The notes under the pieces were generated by a model. The model did not search any database. It worked only from the letters and a program-made list of their open reading frames with translations, and had not been told where the DNA came from. Below, in pieces: positions 53,464 through 63,124 of a stretch of 64,000 nucleotides of DNA (positions are counted from its first letter, which is position 1; each line of letters starts with the position of its first letter). The position numbers and the translations under genes are program-made. Origin of the DNA: Pirellulales bacterium (GTDB taxonomy: Bacteria > Planctomycetota > Planctomycetia > Pirellulales > Lacipirellulaceae); assembly GCA_019636345.1 (NCBI GenBank), contig JAHBXQ010000004.1, positions 310,001 to 374,000 on the forward strand, written 5' to 3'.

Positions 53464-54876
53464 ATGCTAGCTGTAGCCAATTCGACTGAAAGCTTGCTGG
53501 TCTTCGCCGGGTGGGCGTTCGTCGTCGTGCCGATCATGCTCATCGTCGTGCCCTACTGGCGCGGCAAGGCCGATTTGGTGACGGCCTGGAGCTTCGCGCT
53601 GCTAGGTTGCTCGATCTTCATGGGCATTGCCGCCCTTGAGGCCGTTGATCCGCCGGCCCGCGTGTTCGAGAACTACATCTCATTTGAGTTTCCCGACTCG
53701 TACTACAAAGCGACGCTCTTACGGAACGTATTCTTTTTTGGGTGCTTGCTGCTGTTCTACTATGCGATGCCAATCGGCAAGAAGTTCGCATCGCGTCGCT
53801 TCACTCGCAGCGCACCTTGGTCGTCGATGCTGTTTGGGGTCTTGCTGGTCTTGTGCACAGCGACCGTCGTCACTGCATTCGTGGCGATTGAGGGAAACAT
53901 TCCCGTCCTACGTGAAGTGTTCTTCAATCTAGGCCATAAGGCGGCGACGTTTGGCGTCGCCTTCGCGTTCTACTCGTGGTATCGCAATCGCACGTCGCCG
54001 GTGGCGCTCATAGTGTTTGCCGTCGTTCTGGCGGCCGCCGCCGTGTACGCCATGCGGACCTCGTCCGGACGACGATTGCTGCTGTGCATCGCAGCGGCTC
54101 CGATTGTGGTCATGTATTGGACGAATTGGCGCTACCGAAGTTCGGCTCGCGTCATGCTCGTGGGCGCCTTGGCGACAAGCGTCGTCGTCATCGTCGCGCT
54201 GTGGTATCAGTGCTTCCGATTTTTCGATCGCGGTCAACTAGGCCAAGAACGGACGCTGGCCAACACGGTCGCAGCAATGAAGCAAGTCACGCTCGCAGAC
54301 GTTGCCGCCCAGCTCGACTCTTGGAAGCCAAAACTCGCCCAGGGCGTGTTTTTGTATGCAATGGTGACGAAGCGGCTCGTCGAGGATCAGGGGCTCGACG
54401 TGCGCCCGCTGAACACGTTGCAGTTTGCGCTGACTTACGCGATTCCCAGAAGGTTTTGGCCCGAAAAGCCGCAGCCGTTTGGCGCTATCATCGTGACTGA
54501 CGTTTTGAAGCTGCCTCAGAAGACGAATTGGGGCCTCGGTGTCGCCGGGCAAGCCTATTACGAAGGAGATTGGTATGCGCTGCCTGTCTATGCCATTGTT
54601 CTGGTCCTGCTCGTGCGCTTGATTGACGAGCCCATCAAGCGCGAACCGAACAATCCGTACTTTATTGCGACGGTAGCTTCCTCAATGATGTTCGTCATTA
54701 CATGGTTGAGAGGCGATCTGGGCGTCCATACCGTCGAAGTCGTCGAGTGCCTCGTCTTCCTCTGGGTCATTCAGCGACTGAGCGCCCAGGCGGGCGGATC
54801 GCGAGTCGGGGCCTATGCCGCCGATTTCGGCAACGCCTTCTCCCAGCGACTTCTTCGCAACCCGAGAACGGCCTGA
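53464..54876 (+). CDS. O-antigen/exopolysaccharide polymerase-like membrane protein
   Basis: 470 aa with roughly ten to eleven membrane helices and a large polar loop (~260-360, including YAIPRRFWPEKPQPFGAIIV). Such proteins polymerise flipped repeat units (Wzy). The family is extremely divergent, so this rests on topology and on position after a flippase and a sulfotransferase. It starts 28 bases after the sulfotransferase stop. Confidence 0.65.
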   Translation: MLAVANSTESLLVFAGWAFVVVPIMLIVVPYWRGKADLVTAWSFALLGCSIFMGIAALEAVDPPARVFENYISFEFPDSYYKATLLRNVFFFGCLLLFYYAMPIGKKFASRRFTRSAPWSSMLFGVLLVLCTATVVTAFVAIEGNIPVLREVFFNLGHKAATFGVAFAFYSWYRNRTSPVALIVFAVVLAAAAVYAMRTSSGRRLLLCIAAAPIVVMYWTNWRYRSSARVMLVGALATSVVVIVALWYQCFRFFDRGQLGQERTLANTVAAMKQVTLADVAAQLDSWKPKLAQGVFLYAMVTKRLVEDQGLDVRPLNTLQFALTYAIPRRFWPEKPQPFGAIIVTDVLKLPQKTNWGLGVAGQAYYEGDWYALPVYAIVLVLLVRLIDEPIKREPNNPYFIATVASSMMFVITWLRGDLGVHTVEVVECLVFLWVIQRLSAQAGGSRVGAYAADFGNAFSQRLLRNPRTA

Positions 54877-55031
54877 CGGCGTGTTTAGAAAATGAACATC
54901 GCAAGCTGACCCCCGACGGTTGGAGGGTTGGGATCGATCCGCAAGTCCGTGCTCCCTTCTACAGGCTAAAATCACTTGATGTTGGCCACGAATCGCAGTG
55001 ATCTAGGCTGCAGATTGGCAGTGCGCGTTTG

Positions 55032-55060
55032 TTGATGCGTCAAGCAAAGCTGAGTAAACT
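55032..55060 (+). promoter_or_regulatory. Promoter of the sulfatase gene
   Basis: TTGATG (55032-55037), 17-base spacer, TAAACT (55055-55060). The expected transcript start is near 55067, so the ATG at 55067 would be leaderless and a later start is likelier. Confidence 0.55.
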
Positions 55061-55129
55061 GTCAGCATGCCCCGTGCAGCGATAGCTGGGGGAGAACAGT
55101 CGATCCGCTTTCTCGCTGAACAATCAACG

Positions 55130-58003
55130 ATGCGCAATCACCCGATGATCCGTAACGTGCTCCGCAGTTTGTACGCGGCGTGCGCTCTGAGTTTTGCGGC
55201 GCACGCGTGCGCCGCCAGTCGCCCCAACATCGTCGTCCTTTTTGCCGATGATGCAGGGTACGCAGACTTCGGTTTCATGAACCAATTGACGGGGCAGTCG
55301 ACGGAGTTCAAGACTCCGCATCTGGACGCCTTTGCGCAGCAAAGCGTCCTCTTCTCCAACGCCTATGTGACTTCGTCCGTATGCGCCGCCTCAAGAGCGG
55401 GATTGCTGACCGGACGATATCAACAACGATTCGGGGTCGATTACAACATCGCGAACTCGAATAGCCCAAACGACGGCATCCCCGTATCCGAAGTGTTGCT
55501 TCCGCAGGCGATGAAGTCGCTAGGGTATACGACAGGAGTCATCGGCAAGTGGCATATCGGAGCTGAAGTTGCGAAACAACCACAGAGTCGCGGCGTGGAC
55601 GATTTCTACGGCATCTGGGAGGGAGGGACCGACTACTTTTACGATCCAACTCGCACCACGGGACTCGTCAGGCGCGGGACCGCAGCGATCAATTGGGCGT
55701 TGGAGGCTTCGTATAACGGTGTGCCCGACGATCCTGTGAGGGGGCGTCACTTCACTGACGCTCTGGGGGACGAAGCGAGTCGCTTTATTGCCGAACACGC
55801 AACGGGGGACGATCCGTTCTTTCTCTACGTTCCCTTCACCTCGCCGCATAGCCCGTACGACTTCGCCAAGTCTGACGACTTGGCTCAGTTCGATTCGACC
55901 TCGCTGACTGGCTCGCGTAAGAACGCGGCCGCATTGACTTACGCGCTGGATCGCAATGTCGGCAACATTCTCAGCCGACTGAACGATCCCAACGGCGATG
56001 GAGAGTTCGGTGACTCGATCGCCGACAACACGATTGTCGTTTTCTTGAACGACAACGGCGGCGCCCCCCCAGGGGCGGCGGGAATGATCCACAACAACGG
56101 CCCGCTGCGCGATTACAAGGGATGGGGCTGGGAGGGCGGGATCCGTGTTCCGATGCTCGTCAAAATGCCTGGCGTCGCGGCCGGGACGTCCAATCAAATG
56201 GTCAGTTCTCTCGACCTTTTTCCGACCTTTGTCAGCGTCGCGGGGGGGACCCCCTCTGCCGAGCTTGACGGCGTCGACTTGACGGCGCACTTGACCGGCG
56301 TTGAATCCGGCTCGCTCCACGATGCACTCTATTGGCGTGGAGGCCAAAATTACTGGGCGATCCGAAAGGGGGAGTTCAAGTTGGTGAAGGGAGCGATCAA
56401 CGCTTTTCCGCAGCTTTACAAGCTCAACGCCAACGGGTCGGGAGAATCGACGATCGTCAACAATCAGTTTCCGGACAAAGTCAACGAACTCCTGCGGGAC
56501 TACGTCGATTGGGAGACGACGCTACAGAAATCCCAGCAAACGACGCTTTTCAACTATTTCAACCGATTTGACGCGTTTCGCCATCGAAACAATGGTCCCG
56601 CCAACGACAAGTGGCGCGACAGCGGCGTCTGGCAGAACGACGCCAACCCGACGACCAACGTGACTTTGTCGCGTGAAGACTCCTACGCGAACGCCGTCCT
56701 TGTCTTTCAAACCCGCGACGACGCTAGCTACGTCTCCGAGAACAACTTCTCGCGTTCTTCCGGGTTGTCGCCGACCAACATCGATGCTGGACATGCCAAT
56801 CGACCGGGTTTAGCCGAATTCATGCTCAACCGATTGCGGCTGACCGGAAACTTTCAAGGCACGCAGAACCGAGACGGGACCCTTACAGGTTTCCCGATCA
56901 TGTTTACCAAGAGCCTGAGCGGCGAGGAGCCGCGATTGTCGCTGGAGGCCACGAAGTCGCCCTCGACCGGCTCGAATTCCTTTGCGTTCAACATCAACAT
57001 GGACGTCGTGTTGCACGCCGATCTCACAATAGACGGCGACAGCGATCTGACGTACCGGCTCAACGGTCAGATCCGCGACTTCTACGCACCGCGATCGCTC
57101 GTCAAAAACGGGTCAAGCAAGGCGACCTTAACGGGGTTCAATACTTACTCTGGGGACACGACGATCGTTGCGGGCGAATTGCGGATCGAAGGAGCTAATG
57201 CCGCGTTGGCAAATACTGCGAAGGTCACTGTCGGTCCGGCTGGCAAGATCACGCTCGCCAGCGGGCTGGTAAGAACGCCGATCCTCCAAACCGCGACGGC
57301 CGAGAGTTTCAAGTTCACCGGCGGCAGGCTGCAAACTAACGCCGTCAACGGGGACCTGGCTATTGAAGGGGGCGTGTTTGAAGTCGGACTGGGCGTTGCC
57401 GGAATCGTCGCCACGGGAGACATAACCCTCGCGTCAGGAGCCATTTCGTTCGAACTTGGGGGGACAACTCCGGGGACCGGGTACGACCAACTCGTCGTGG
57501 GAGGCGCCGTCGCGCTCGCCGGAGGCATGAACGTAACGCTGGCCAATCTAGGAGGAGGAACGTTTAGCCCGTCGCTGGGCCAGACGTTCAACATCCTTTC
57601 GGCGGCCGAAGGCGTGAGCGGGACGTTCTCATCGTATTCGATGCCAAGCCTAGCCCCTGGACGCCATTGGGTGATTCGCTACGCACCCAAGTCGGTCTCG
57701 ATTCAGGTCGCGGCTGGTTTGACCGGCGATCTGAACAACGACGGCATCGTCAACGGAGCCGACTTGTCGCTTTGGAAGCAGGCATTCCCTACGAATCCTG
57801 CCGGGGACGTCAATCTGGACGGAGTCACCGACGGCCTCGATTTTCTTGCTTGGCAGCGCAACGCAGGAAGTCAACTCGTTCCCAGCGCCGTTGTCGTGAT
57901 TCAAGTTCCGGAGCCGTCGTCCGCTCTCCTCACGTTGCTTTTTGCAGCCGTGGCAGTGTTCGCCAATCGTCGCACGCAGCATTTCGCGTCAATAACCGCA
58001 TAA
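55130..58003 (+). CDS. Exported sulfatase with autotransporter-type strands, dockerin-like and PEP-CTERM regions
   Basis: 957 aa. The signal peptide is about residues 6-29 (LRSLYAACALSFAAHACAA). The arylsulfatase domain at ~30-440 has the metal-binding ADDAGYADFG and the formylglycine motif C85-A-A-S-R89, plus GVIGKWHIG and NDNGGAPPGA. An autotransporter-associated strand (GFNTYSGDTTIVAGELRIEG) follows. A dockerin-like calcium repeat pair at ~866-913 (GDLNNDGIVNGADLSLW, GDVNLDGVTDGLDFLAW) leads to a PEP-CTERM sorting signal at ~926 (VPEPSSALLTLLF...NRR). It would remove sulfate groups outside the cell. ATGs at 55067 and 55145 are alternatives. Confidence 0.92.
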   Translation: MRNHPMIRNVLRSLYAACALSFAAHACAASRPNIVVLFADDAGYADFGFMNQLTGQSTEFKTPHLDAFAQQSVLFSNAYVTSSVCAASRAGLLTGRYQQRFGVDYNIANSNSPNDGIPVSEVLLPQAMKSLGYTTGVIGKWHIGAEVAKQPQSRGVDDFYGIWEGGTDYFYDPTRTTGLVRRGTAAINWALEASYNGVPDDPVRGRHFTDALGDEASRFIAEHATGDDPFFLYVPFTSPHSPYDFAKSDDLAQFDSTSLTGSRKNAAALTYALDRNVGNILSRLNDPNGDGEFGDSIADNTIVVFLNDNGGAPPGAAGMIHNNGPLRDYKGWGWEGGIRVPMLVKMPGVAAGTSNQMVSSLDLFPTFVSVAGGTPSAELDGVDLTAHLTGVESGSLHDALYWRGGQNYWAIRKGEFKLVKGAINAFPQLYKLNANGSGESTIVNNQFPDKVNELLRDYVDWETTLQKSQQTTLFNYFNRFDAFRHRNNGPANDKWRDSGVWQNDANPTTNVTLSREDSYANAVLVFQTRDDASYVSENNFSRSSGLSPTNIDAGHANRPGLAEFMLNRLRLTGNFQGTQNRDGTLTGFPIMFTKSLSGEEPRLSLEATKSPSTGSNSFAFNINMDVVLHADLTIDGDSDLTYRLNGQIRDFYAPRSLVKNGSSKATLTGFNTYSGDTTIVAGELRIEGANAALANTAKVTVGPAGKITLASGLVRTPILQTATAESFKFTGGRLQTNAVNGDLAIEGGVFEVGLGVAGIVATGDITLASGAISFELGGTTPGTGYDQLVVGGAVALAGGMNVTLANLGGGTFSPSLGQTFNILSAAEGVSGTFSSYSMPSLAPGRHWVIRYAPKSVSIQVAAGLTGDLNNDGIVNGADLSLWKQAFPTNPAGDVNLDGVTDGLDFLAWQRNAGSQLVPSAVVVIQVPEPSSALLTLLFAAVAVFANRRTQHFASITA

Positions 58004-58341
58004 ACGGATCAAGCCGTGCATTACTGCATTACGGCGATTCGGTGCGACGATGCAGTCTAGAAGTGCGAGGCGCTTGATTCGCGTAGTACAGGATTCTCGC
58101 AATCCTCACGAGAGCGTCGAAGCTGTCCCGTACAGTTGCGTCAACCCGCCTCGGCTGATGCGGCAAGGAGTAAGGCTCTCTCTGGGAGGGGCATGGCGAT
58201 CTAGCCCCCGGCCGAGGGCGTCTCGCGATCATTTCGGAACTCGTTTTGCAATCCGAGCTTGCTGGGAACGGTTCGCACTCGATATGGCGGCGATCACCCC
58301 CGTGCAGTTCATCTCGGCTTGTTGCCATTTCACACACAAGA
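58004..58341. other. Intergenic region
   Basis: Between the sulfatase and a glycosyltransferase. No gene and no terminator hairpin with a T run were seen. Confidence 0.5.
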
Positions 58342-59472
58342 ATGTGCCAGAACTCTGACAATACGCAGGAAGTTCGGCGCAAGAACAAGCCGTCGTGCAC
58401 TCGTCGCGTATTCGTGGCAGGCGCGCTACCGCCCCCCGTTACCGGCATGACGGCGCTTACGGCCAAGGTCGCTGCCGAGCTTGCCGACAAGTGCGAAACC
58501 ACGCTCGTCAACTGGTCCGCCGGTCGAGACGTACGCGGTCTTCGATGGAAAGTGGTCAGGTGGAGGGGCGTTCTGAGAACGGTCCGCGCTCTCTTGTCCG
58601 GCGGCAGGATCAAGGACGCTGATTTCTACTACGCAGTAAGCTCCGGAAGCGGACTGTTCTACGACATGCTGCTAGTCGGCCTCGCAAGAGCGCTTGGGCA
58701 TCGTCCGGTCTTGCATCACCACGTCTACTACTACATCGATCGCTTCGATTGGCGGGCGAAGCGGCTCTTTCGCATCGCGGGCGGAGGGGCAATACACGTC
58801 GTGCATTGTCCGCTCATGGCCGAGGACCTGAGGCGACGCTATCCGGAGTGTCGGCAATGTCTCACCCTGTCTCCTAACGTTGCATGCGAGATCATTCCCT
58901 CGAACGCTCCTCGTCTGCCTCGTCCCTTTACGATAGGTTTTCTCAGTAACTTGACCCGTGCCAAAGGTTTGGACGACGTTGTCGAAACGTTTGCCCGACT
59001 CGTCGCCGCCGCACCGCAGGCGAGGTTAGTCCTTGCGGGACCGTGCAATACGGCAGATGCGCAAGAACTCGTGGATCTCGCGCTAAAAAGGTGGCCGGAC
59101 AATGCCGAGTATCGGGGGCCGGTGTACGGCGAAGCCAAGGAAGGGTTCTTTCGCGGCATTGACGCGTTTGTCTATCCGACACGCAGCGATTCCTGGGGTA
59201 TCGTCGTTTCCGAGGCCCTAGCGTCCGGCGCCCCGGTTGTTGTACGATCGCGAGGGTGTCTGCCCTACATCGTGCAGGGCAAATGCGGGGTTGTCATCGA
59301 CATTGACGATGACTTCGCAATCGCCGCCGCTGAAATCCTCGCGAGGTGGTCTCGCGAGCCCGATGTCTTTAACGAGGCGGTCGGCGCAGCGCGGCGCCGC
59401 AGCACTGAGCTAGATGCGGAAGCGACCAAGGAACTCCAGAGTTTTGCAGCGCGCTTGCAGAATCTCGCGTAA
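58342..59472 (+). CDS. Glycosyltransferase, GT4 type
   Basis: 376 aa, GT-B fold. RRVFVAGALPPPVTGMTALT opens the acceptor domain. FTIGFLSNLTRAKGLDDVVE starts the donor domain, and DAFVYPTRSDSWGIVVSEALASGAPVVV is the classic E-x(7)-E-like sugar-nucleotide segment. Cytoplasmic, adds one sugar to a lipid-linked intermediate; the sugar is unknown. The ATG at 58342 is chosen over TTG/ATG codons further up, as the extra stretch is not family-like. Confidence 0.88.
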   Translation: MCQNSDNTQEVRRKNKPSCTRRVFVAGALPPPVTGMTALTAKVAAELADKCETTLVNWSAGRDVRGLRWKVVRWRGVLRTVRALLSGGRIKDADFYYAVSSGSGLFYDMLLVGLARALGHRPVLHHHVYYYIDRFDWRAKRLFRIAGGGAIHVVHCPLMAEDLRRRYPECRQCLTLSPNVACEIIPSNAPRLPRPFTIGFLSNLTRAKGLDDVVETFARLVAAAPQARLVLAGPCNTADAQELVDLALKRWPDNAEYRGPVYGEAKEGFFRGIDAFVYPTRSDSWGIVVSEALASGAPVVVRSRGCLPYIVQGKCGVVIDIDDDFAIAAAEILARWSREPDVFNEAVGAARRRSTELDAEATKELQSFAARLQNLA

Positions 59473-59652
59473 ATCGGCCTGTTCGAAGAGTTCGCCATTT
59501 GGACGAGTCTACTTGGTTGTGGATACTGGACTGAAGACGTCTGAGGCGAGTTCTGAGCAGCATCCTTTCATAAGCCGCATCGTGTGCGGAACGTGCGGTT
59601 TGTCCCGCCGGTAGAGTGTTAACCTGGGTTCAGCCCGAAAGCTGCATGGCCA

Positions 59653-60540
59653 ATGCGACGGAAGCATGCAATTGCCAGCTGGGCGCTTCATCATCGAAGC
59701 GGCGTCGTCCGCAAAGGCGCCGCCTTTGTGCTCAAGGCGCCGAGGGCGTTCGCTCGTATTTGTGCAGACGGCGGAAGCTATCGCAGTCGTCCCCCGGCGC
59801 TCGCCAACTCTGTCCCTAAGAGCGGCACGCACCTGCTCGACCAGATTCTCGAAGCACTCCCTGGTCGGCGGAACTTCGGAGAGTTTTTGTCGTCGATGAC
59901 AAGTTCATTTCAGTTTCGTCGCCGCTCGCCGGACGAATCGAGCGCCGCTCTCCGTACAGCCGTTCCAGGCGAATTGGTGCGCGCGCATTTGTTTTTCGAT
60001 CCTGCAGTCGCTGCGGCGATCGCCGAGACGCGGTACGTCCACTACTTCATCTACCGAGACCCGCGCGACGTGGTGCTCTCCGAGGCGCACTACCTGCGTT
60101 CGTTGAATCGGTGGCACCGTTTGCACCCGTTCTTTCGTGATGCGCCCTCCTTGGACGAAGCGATCGCGATCAGCATCCGCGGGTTGCCGGAACATGCCGA
60201 GAAGCTTTACTACCCGCCGATCGGCGAGCGCTTCGAGCAGTACGCCGGTTGGATCGGTCGTGACGACGTGTTCGCCGTGAAGTTCGAGGACCTCATCGGA
60301 CCGCGGCAGCCGGAACTGATTGCCGCGATGGCAGAGTTTTACGTCCGTCGGAGCGAGACCCCCGTGGACGCTAGCGAACTCGCAATGGCGATGCAGGCGA
60401 ACGTCGATCCCGGGCGATCCCATACTTACCGCAAGGGACGCTCCGGCGGATGGCGCGAGAGGTTCAGCCCGGCCAACTGCGTCCTGTTCGAGGAGCACGC
60501 TGGAGCGGTGCTCGCCAAGTACGGATTCGAGCCTTTTTGA
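59653..60540 (+). CDS. Sulfotransferase
   Basis: 295 aa. The phosphosulfate loop is NSVPKSGTHLLDQIL (52-66), the 3'-phosphate motif is FIYRDPRDVVLSEAHYL, and the C-terminal YRKGRSGGWRERFSPANCVL is a variant of the conserved RKGxxGxW motif. Second PAPS-type enzyme of the polysaccharide locus. The intergenic stretch before it is 180 bases. Confidence 0.9.
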   Translation: MRRKHAIASWALHHRSGVVRKGAAFVLKAPRAFARICADGGSYRSRPPALANSVPKSGTHLLDQILEALPGRRNFGEFLSSMTSSFQFRRRSPDESSAALRTAVPGELVRAHLFFDPAVAAAIAETRYVHYFIYRDPRDVVLSEAHYLRSLNRWHRLHPFFRDAPSLDEAIAISIRGLPEHAEKLYYPPIGERFEQYAGWIGRDDVFAVKFEDLIGPRQPELIAAMAEFYVRRSETPVDASELAMAMQANVDPGRSHTYRKGRSGGWRERFSPANCVLFEEHAGAVLAKYGFEPF

Positions 60541-60621
60541 CCATCCCCGGCGTGTCAGGCTCGTGCAGCCTCCCATCTCGGCATTATTCACAACCCCCTT
60601 GGACTAGGATTGCTATTTGCC

Positions 60622-61809
60622 GTGCGCCTCTTGATCCACGACTACGGCGGGTATCCGTTCCCGATGCAACTCAGTCGCGAACTCGCGGCGCGGGGACACA
60701 TTGTGCGCCACGTCTACTGCAGTTCGACCGAAACGCCCCGCGGGAATACAGAAAGGGCGACCGCGGGTAGCGGCGAGTTCTCGCTGCAGGCGATTAACCT
60801 GGGGGGCGTCATCCCCAAACGCAGCTACCGTAAACGGATCGCCATGGAGCGACGTTACTCCGGGCTGATTTGCGCCGCTTGCGACGAGTTTCGCCCCGAC
60901 GCCGTGTTGTCGGCCGACACCCCTTCGATTCCGCAACATCGGCTGGTGCGACGTTGCCGGAAGCGAGGCGTTCGCCACGTGTTCTGGGTGCAAGACCTCT
61001 TCGGGGTTGCCGCGCACAAACTGCTCAGTCGTCAGGTTCCGGTGGTGGGGGGAATCGTCGGTCGGTACTTTATGCGGCTCGACCGCGAGTCGGCGCGCGG
61101 CAGCGACGCCGTGGTTCTGATTACCGAGGACTTTCTGCCGCTGTTTCGCGAGTGGCGGATCCCGGACGAGCGGATGCACGTGATCCACAACTGGTCTGTG
61201 CTTGACGAACTGCCGCTCCGGCCGCGCGACAACGCTTGGTCGATTGAGCAAGGGCTTGGAGCCGGCCCGCGCGTGATGTACACCGGCACTCTCGCCATGA
61301 AGCATAACCCGGCGCTGCTGTTGGAGTTGGCCAAACTCCTCGACCAGCGCGAGGCGGGCGAGATGATCGTCCTGTCCGTGGGCCAGGGCATCCAATGGCT
61401 ACGCGAGGCTGCGGCCCGCGAGGGGATCCGCTCGCTGCGGTGCCTTCCCTTCCAACCGTTCGAGCGAATGGCCGACGTCCTCGGCAGCGCGGACGTGCTT
61501 GTGGCGATCCTGGAACCCGACGCCGGCGTCTTCAGCGTTCCCTCCAAGGTCCTCAGCTACATGTGCGCCGGTCGGGCGATTCTCGGGGCGATGCCGGCCG
61601 ACAATTTGGCGGCGCGGTTGATTGTCGAGAACGGCGCGGGGCTGGTGACCGATCCGAGCGATCTGGCTGCGTTCCGCGCGGCGGCGGCGGCATTGCTTGA
61701 CGACCCCGATTCGTTGCCGGCCCGGGGCGCCAGCGCCCGCCGCTATGCCGAGGAGAATTTCGACATCCTGCGGATCGCCGACCGATTCGAGGCGATTCTG
61801 GCGGGATAG
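60622..61809 (+). CDS. Glycosyltransferase, GT4 type (WbuB-like)
   Basis: 395 aa. VRLLIHDYGGYPFPMQLSRE is the opening of WbuB-like L-fucosamine or related transferases. Later VMYTGTLAMKHNPALLLELA and ILEPDAGVFSVPSKVLSYMC, with AGRAILGAMPADN, complete the donor site. The GTG at 60622 is preferred; a TTG at 60610 directly follows AGGA and is an alternative. Last gene of the polysaccharide locus. Confidence 0.88.
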   Translation: MRLLIHDYGGYPFPMQLSRELAARGHIVRHVYCSSTETPRGNTERATAGSGEFSLQAINLGGVIPKRSYRKRIAMERRYSGLICAACDEFRPDAVLSADTPSIPQHRLVRRCRKRGVRHVFWVQDLFGVAAHKLLSRQVPVVGGIVGRYFMRLDRESARGSDAVVLITEDFLPLFREWRIPDERMHVIHNWSVLDELPLRPRDNAWSIEQGLGAGPRVMYTGTLAMKHNPALLLELAKLLDQREAGEMIVLSVGQGIQWLREAAAREGIRSLRCLPFQPFERMADVLGSADVLVAILEPDAGVFSVPSKVLSYMCAGRAILGAMPADNLAARLIVENGAGLVTDPSDLAAFRAAAAALLDDPDSLPARGASARRYAEENFDILRIADRFEAILAG

Positions 61810-61810
61810 A

Positions 61811-61860
61811 GCGCCAATGACCAAGCGCCAATGATCAAATCCCAATGACCATTTGTCATG
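61811..61860. repeat. Short degenerate tandem repeat
   Basis: Three imperfect ~15-base units (GCGCCAATGACCAA, GCGCCAATGATCAAA, TCCCAATGACCATT) lie between the glycosyltransferase stop and dapL. Confidence 0.6.
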
Positions 61861-61891
61861 GAGAGCTTTGGCGGGGTCCCGGCCGTCCCGT

Positions 61892-63124
61892 TCAAAACAC
61901 CGGCCCCAAGCTCTTTAGCCGGGCCTCGGTCTCGGCCATCAGGGCGTCCTCTGCGGCTTCGTCGGGCGCCTCGTACGTGACGCTGAACCGCAGGAAGGCG
62001 CCCGCGTCGTCCCACGGGACCGTGCAGATCGACTGCTTCGTGATGAGGTACTGGCTGCACGCCTCGGCGTTCTCGAATTGCGTGCCGTCGGCCAATCCCC
62101 GCGGGCTGGGGGTGTAGAGGAAGTACGATCCCCCCGGCATTTCGCACTGGAACCCGCACCGCTGGAGCGCGGCGACCATCTTGGTCATCCGTCGGCGGTA
62201 CTTTTCGCGGATGCGGCGCGGAATTTCCGGTTCGTCGAGCGCCGCGGTCGCCGCCATTTGGATCGCCCGAAACTGCCCGCTGTCGCAGTTGTCCTTCACG
62301 TCGGCGAACGCCCGCACGATCCGCTCGTTGCCGCAGATCCAGCCGATCCGCCAGCCGATCATGTCGAACCCCTTGGACATCGAGTGCATCTCGACCCCCA
62401 CCTCCTTGGCGCCGGGGACGGCCAGAAAGCTGTTCGGCTCGCGGTCGAACGACAGCAGTCCGTGGGCCGCGTCCTGGACCACGACCACTTGGTTGTCGTG
62501 AGCGAACTGGATCGCGCGTTCGTAGAACTCGCGGCTGGCCGTCTTGCCGGTGGGGCTGTTGGGATAGCAGATCACCAGCAGCTTGGCTTTGGCGCGGACG
62601 TCGGCCGGGATGCCGTCTAAGTCGGGGAAGAAGTCGTTCTCCTTGAGCAGCGGCAGCTTGTACACGCTCCCCCCGTAGTACGTGGTCAGCGTTCCCGCGA
62701 CTGGGTAGCCGGGGACGGTCATCAGCGTCACGTCGCCCGGGTTGATGAACGCCGCCGGCAAGATCGCCAGCCCCGATTTCGAACCGATGCAGTGGTTGAT
62801 CTCGGTCGCCGGGTCGAGCGTCACGCCGTACTCGCGCTGCATGAACCGCGCGACCGCCTGCTTGAACTCCGGCGGACCGTTGTCGGCGTAGCCGCGGTTT
62901 TCCGGCTTGCGGATTTCCTCGGCCATCCGGTCCAGCACGATCGGGTCGGCCACGCCGTCGTTTTCGCCGATGCCGAAGTCCAACAACCGCCGCTGGGGAT
63001 GCTCGGCCAGCGCCTGGCGCTTGGCCCGCTTGATCTTCTCGAACTTGTAGATCGAGGTCCCCTTGCCGTATTGGGCTCCGCCGATGCGGTCGGCGAACAG
63101 CGACTGAAAATACGGATCGGACAT
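61892..63124 (-). CDS. dapL: LL-diaminopimelate aminotransferase
   Basis: PLP enzyme that makes LL-diaminopimelate from tetrahydrodipicolinate in one step, supplying lysine and peptidoglycan; 410 aa. The PLP lysine is K251 (HSMSKGFDMIGWRIG). Also clear are the LDFGIGENDG start region, CYPNSPTGKTASREFY and the RFSVTYEAPDE end. The ATG at 63124 fits the family start. The frame stays open to 63304 but the extra is not family-like. Confidence 0.93.
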   Translation of the reverse strand: MSDPYFQSLFADRIGGAQYGKGTSIYKFEKIKRAKRQALAEHPQRRLLDFGIGENDGVADPIVLDRMAEEIRKPENRGYADNGPPEFKQAVARFMQREYGVTLDPATEINHCIGSKSGLAILPAAFINPGDVTLMTVPGYPVAGTLTTYYGGSVYKLPLLKENDFFPDLDGIPADVRAKAKLLVICYPNSPTGKTASREFYERAIQFAHDNQVVVVQDAAHGLLSFDREPNSFLAVPGAKEVGVEMHSMSKGFDMIGWRIGWICGNERIVRAFADVKDNCDSGQFRAIQMAATAALDEPEIPRRIREKYRRRMTKMVAALQRCGFQCEMPGGSYFLYTPSPRGLADGTQFENAEACSQYLITKQSICTVPWDDAGAFLRFSVTYEAPDEAAEDALMAETEARLKSLGPVF

